This document shows, in pieces, positions 61,497-64,000 of a stretch of DNA of 64,000 nucleotides. The DNA is from Myxococcales bacterium (GTDB taxonomy: Bacteria; Myxococcota_A; Polyangia; Fen-1088). Made by a program: the position numbers and the translations under genes. The stretch spans positions 62,001 through 126,000 of the forward strand of contig PLNW01000063.1 in assembly GCA_003142855.1 (NCBI GenBank). Reading direction: 5' to 3'. The notes below the pieces were generated by a model. That model saw only the letters and a list, made by a program, of their open reading frames with translations, was not told the DNA's origin and did not search any database. The number at the start of each line of letters is the position of its first letter. The first letter of the stretch is position 1.

Positions 61497-61719
61497 GCTC
61501 TGGCTCTGGCGGGCAAAGCCCGCCTTCGCCTACGCGATCATGGGAACCTACCTACATGGGAACCTACATGGGAACCCTGGGAGGGTTCGCTCTGCCCTTC
61601 GGCCCTCCACGCCCACCCCCACCCCACTCGCTTCCCCCTTCGGGGACTTCGGGACCTGCACCTTCCCCACCACACCCGCTCGCTACGCTCGCGCCCTCGC
61701 GCTCGGCCTCGCCATCCCC
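61497..61719 (+). repeat. Directly repeated palindromic element, copy B
   Basis: A second copy of 61199-61421, almost identical for the first 100 bases and last 130, with a more diverged stretch near 61600-61630. Hairpins at 61508-61524 and 61572-61588 match copy A. The spacer between copies holds a further hairpin near 61478-61500 (GCCCCC-GAA-GGGGGC). Confidence 0.8.
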
Positions 61720-61924
61720 AAGTGCAAGACCGGCGGGCTCCCCACGCGACTAGTACTGCTTCTCGAAAGTTCGTAGCTGGTTCCAGTTGCCAGTTCCGGA
61801 GCCGGGATCGGTAGCCGGATCCGGTTCCGAATCCGGTACCGGCCGTCGGATCCGGCCACCGGCCGCCGGCCCCGCCGCCGTCAACCCGGACGCCCAACCA
61901 GCTAGGAACTTACGAGAGGCGGTA

Positions 61925-62707
61925 CTAGGTCCGCTCCAGCTCGTCGAGCATGGCCCTTTCCTCTTCGGTCAAGGGGCACCGCTCGAGCAGATCCGGGCGG
62001 CGCGATAAGGTGCGCCGCAGCGCTTCCCGGCGACGCCAACGCGCTACTTCGGCGTGATTTCCTGAGAGCAGCACCTCTGGGACGCCGAGCCCGCGAAACC
62101 GGGGAGGCCGGGTCCACTGGGGAAACTCTAGCCGGCCGGCGGAGAAAGATTCCTCCACCACCGACTCCCCGCATCCCAGCACTCCCGGCACCAAGCGCGC
62201 AGTGGCCTCGATGATAGTTGCGGCCGCCACCTCGCCGCCCGCCAGCACATAATCCCCAATGCTCACTGACTCGTCGGCGTAGAGCTGGGCGATCCGCTCG
62301 TCCACTCCCTCGTAGCGGCCACAGATGAGCATGATGCGCCCCCGGGCTGCCAAGTCTGCGGCGCATTTCTGATCGAACAACCGCCCGGACGGCGCGAGCA
62401 GGAGCCGATGCGCTCGCCCGCGCCGATTCTCCACATCATCAACGGCCGCCGCGACAGGGTCCGGGCGCAAGACCATGCCAGGGCCACCGCCGTAGGGCGA
62501 ATCGTCGACTTGACGATGGCGGCCCGGCGCAAAGTCTCGCGGGTTGGTTCTTTCGACGACGATGAGGCCGCTGGCGATAGCCTTTCCCAGCAGGCTGGCC
62601 TGGAGAAACGAAGTGAAGATCTCGGGAAACAGCGTGATGATCTCGATCACCAGCCGGGCCGACGCCGTGCCACCGGCGTCGTTCGCGTCGAGCCGATCGT
62701 CACTCAT
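61925..62707 (-). CDS. trmD: tRNA (guanine-N1)-methyltransferase (position 37)
   Basis: A 260-residue protein of the SPOUT class that methylates G37 of tRNAs with CGG/CUN/CCN codon specificity, preventing frameshifts. The motifs are IEIITLFPEIFTSFL, DDSPYGGGPGMVLRPDP, LICGRYEGVDERIA, SIGDYVLAGGEVAA and RPPRFRGLGVPEVLLSGNHA. The ATG at 62707 overlaps the rimM stop by 8 bases; the upstream TTG in frame is less likely. Third-to-last gene function in the rpsP operon, conserved. Confidence 0.95.
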   Translation of the reverse strand: MSDDRLDANDAGGTASARLVIEIITLFPEIFTSFLQASLLGKAIASGLIVVERTNPRDFAPGRHRQVDDSPYGGGPGMVLRPDPVAAAVDDVENRRGRAHRLLLAPSGRLFDQKCAADLAARGRIMLICGRYEGVDERIAQLYADESVSIGDYVLAGGEVAAATIIEATARLVPGVLGCGESVVEESFSAGRLEFPQWTRPPRFRGLGVPEVLLSGNHAEVARWRRREALRRTLSRRPDLLERCPLTEEERAMLDELERT

Positions 62708-63179
62708 GGGGGTCAACCACCACCCGTTTCGCCAAACGGTCGATCGCTACAATGAACTCGGGCACCGCCGGAAGCAACCGCTCGTCCGCGTCCCCGTCGG
62801 CAATCACCATGACGTCGTGGCCTCCGTTCCAGAACACGCCACGCACCACGCCGAAACTGCGTCCCTCGCGATCTTCGGCCAGGCAGCCGACCAGATCCTC
62901 CACATAGAATTCGCCCGCTCCCAGCGGAGGAAGCGTCGTCCTGGGCAGCCACAACTTCTGCCCGGTCAGAGACGCCGCCCCTTCTCGCGTCGACACGCCC
63001 TCCAGCCTGAGCAGGAATCCGTCGACAATCGGCCGAACCGCCGTGACGGTGGCCGGGGTTTCGGATCCCGGCTCGCCAATCGTTGCCTCCAGTGGCAGCG
63101 CGGCGAGGTCCGGCCGCCAGCCCTTTGAGTGAAAAGGGCGAAAACTGATCTCGCCGGTATTTCCATGCGGTCGCCCCAA
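62700..63179 (-). CDS. rimM: 16S rRNA processing protein RimM
   Basis: About 159 residues (N-terminus uncertain), needed for maturation of the 30S head with S19. The RimM core is GRPHGNTGEISFRPF (N-terminal beta-barrel), then FYVEDLVGCLAEDREGRSFG, then a PRC-barrel part ending VAIDRLAKRVVVDPHE. Only TTG (63179) or CTG codons are available as starts. Family resemblance continues upstream in frame as SDGLPFGT before L-G-R-P-H-G, suggesting that the true start is a non-standard codon further upstream, or that the N-terminus is shortened. Confidence 0.85.
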   Translation of the reverse strand: MGRPHGNTGEISFRPFHSKGWRPDLAALPLEATIGEPGSETPATVTAVRPIVDGFLLRLEGVSTREGAASLTGQKLWLPRTTLPPLGAGEFYVEDLVGCLAEDREGRSFGVVRGVFWNGGHDVMVIADGDADERLLPAVPEFIVAIDRLAKRVVVDPHE

Positions 63180-63246
63180 GGTTCCAAAGGGCAGACCATC
63201 GGAAAATACGTTGTGACCCGCGGAGCGCAGCAGACGCCCCCCCGCG

Positions 63247-63525
63247 CTACTCGAGGATCTCCAGAATCGCGCGCCGTTTCATCTTGGCTGATGCGGCGGA
63301 GAGAACCGTGCGAAGGGCCTTGGCCGTGCGTCCTTGGCGGCCTATCACTCTGCCCAAGTCTGACTCGGCTACCTTCAACTCGAAAACCGTGGCATCCGGC
63401 TCATCGATCTCCTCGACCGCAACCTCATCGGGGTGCTCCACCAGCGCCCGGGCGAGATAGAGCACCAGCTCGCGCAGAGCCGGCGCTGTCTCGGAACCTC
63501 CTGCAGAGGGGGCGCCCTCGGTCAC
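63247..63525 (-). CDS. khpA: KH-domain RNA-binding protein KhpA (YlqC family)
   Basis: A 92-residue protein. The KH core is VAESDLGRVIGRQGRTAKAL (GxxG loop = GRQG), preceded by ELVLYLARALVEHPDEVAVE, as in KhpA. The N-terminal 15 residues are extra. GTG start at 63525, 7 bases after the rpsP stop and without a clear Shine-Dalgarno, so translation is probably coupled. KhpA binds RNA, often as a dimer with KhpB, and sits between rpsP and rimM in many bacteria. Confidence 0.92.
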   Translation of the reverse strand: MTEGAPSAGGSETAPALRELVLYLARALVEHPDEVAVEEIDEPDATVFELKVAESDLGRVIGRQGRTAKALRTVLSAASAKMKRRAILEILE

Positions 63526-63532
63526 AGGAGCA

Positions 63533-63796
63533 CTACTCGGTAGGCGCCGCTACGACTGCGCGCCTGGCCTTCTTGAGGAGCTGGCCGACGGTCTCGCTAG
63601 GAACAGCCCCAGCAGCCAACCAGTGGTCGACACGAGCCATGTCGAACTTGACCTCGGGCGGGCTCCGCCGTGGGTCGTAGATGCCAACTTGCTCGATCAA
63701 ACGTCCATCTCGGGGACTCCGGCGATCCGAAGCCACCACGCGATAGTGTGGGGACTTCTTTCCTCCGCCGCGGGTGAGTCGTAGTGTGACGGCCAT
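63533..63796 (-). CDS. rpsP: 30S ribosomal protein S16
   Basis: An 87-residue protein: MAVTLRLTRGGGKKSPHYRV, then VASDRRSPRDGRLIEQVGIYDPR, VDHWLAAGAVPSETVGQLLK. Full length for the family. First gene of the rpsP-khpA-rimM-trmD-rplS operon. Confidence 0.96.
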   Translation of the reverse strand: MAVTLRLTRGGGKKSPHYRVVASDRRSPRDGRLIEQVGIYDPRRSPPEVKFDMARVDHWLAAGAVPSETVGQLLKKARRAVVAAPTE

Positions 63797-63843
63797 GTTG
63801 TTTGGACCTTCGTGGGCTCGAACTGAGCTAAGGGCTGAGAGTG

Positions 63844-63866
63844 ATTATAACGCGTGTGATTGTCAA
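63844..63866 (-). promoter_or_regulatory. AT-rich promoter region of rpsP
   Basis: On the reverse strand TTGACA (63866-63861) and TATAAT (63849-63844) both occur but only 11 bases apart. One of them probably pairs with a weaker partner hexamer. It lies 48-70 bases before the rpsP ATG. Confidence 0.35.
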
Positions 63867-64000
63867 GGCGAAGCTGGTTATTTTCGCTGCCGAATTGTCT
63901 TTGCCTGCACGCGGCAGTGGCCGCTGCTCGCAGTGACAACAGGATGAGCCTGTGGGATTTTCTTGTGGTTTCATGCGACCGCGCCCCCTGAACCACCTCC

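Larger units (their letters stand above)
61103..61924 (+). other. Repeat-filled gap between trmD and rplS
   Basis: An 822-base insertion of palindromes and a duplicated 223-bp unit inside a normally tight operon. Bases 61790-61870 add a run of CCGGATCCGG/CCGGTACCGG-like short palindromes. No gene is supported. Confidence 0.7.

Noticed and set aside
61250-61897. Arg-rich open frames across the trmD-rplS gap
   Set aside because: They simply translate the duplicated palindromic repeats and differ between copies. No ribosome site or conserved protein was seen.
63800-63850. tRNA-like pieces (TAGCTCAG and GTTCGAGCC) upstream of rpsP
   Set aside because: The two motifs are only a few bases apart; no acceptor, anticodon or D-stem can be folded. 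It is leader or promoter DNA.

Overview
The window looks like a chromosomal segment of a high-GC, Gram-negative myxobacterium-like organism (phylum Myxococcota, perhaps closer to Polyangia than Myxococcus). The basis is a cluster matching the Myxococcus xanthus gltD-gltE-gltF-gltG-(...)-gltI gliding genes in order and size, many surface lipoproteins with Gly/Thr-rich linkers after the lipobox, a large iterative PKS/PUFA-synthase-like enzyme, and the strong third-position GC bias that produces long antisense open frames. The phylum is inferred; no rRNA gene is present.

Layout. 1-3.6 kb, minus strand: 5' end of a type I restriction subunit (HsdR), a HicB/XRE regulator, a relic of a Fpg/Nei zinc finger, a PIG-V-like glycosyltransferase and an MFS transporter. 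3.75-4.9 kb, plus strand: a DUF4143-type AAA ATPase with a near-consensus promoter and apparently leaderless start. 5-7.3 kb: divergent lipoprotein genes, one with two Sushi domains and a beta-propeller. 7.3-17.8 kb, minus strand: acyl-CoA dehydrogenase, a 2659-residue KS-AT-KS-ACP-ACP-KR-DH synthase and an Sfp-type phosphopantetheinyl transferase, probably one lipid or polyketide operon. 18.4-22.2 kb: small secreted or lipoproteins and a ROK sugar kinase.

22.3-35.7 kb, minus strand: a glycan-degradation island of two GH79-like and two GH2-like lipoproteins, each pair paralogous, with a DcaP-like porin and a Cys-rich lipoprotein. It could process a uronic-acid-containing polysaccharide at the cell surface.

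35.9-59.3 kb, minus strand: the gliding-type (Glt) cluster. In transcription order it encodes a TPR protein, GltD, GltE, GltF and GltG homologues, a TPR lipoprotein, a giant (about 3460 residue) GltI-like TPR protein, an RNase Y-like protein with a degenerate KH loop, and a small membrane protein. The gltA-C, gltH, gltJ and agl motor genes are not in the window.

59.7-64 kb: a Cys-rich lipoprotein and yraN (plus strand) converge on the conserved rpsP-khpA-rimM-trmD-rplS operon (minus strand). That operon is interrupted between trmD and rplS by about 820 bp of palindrome-rich, partly duplicated repeat DNA. I found no rRNA, tRNA, CRISPR array, insertion sequence or prophage.
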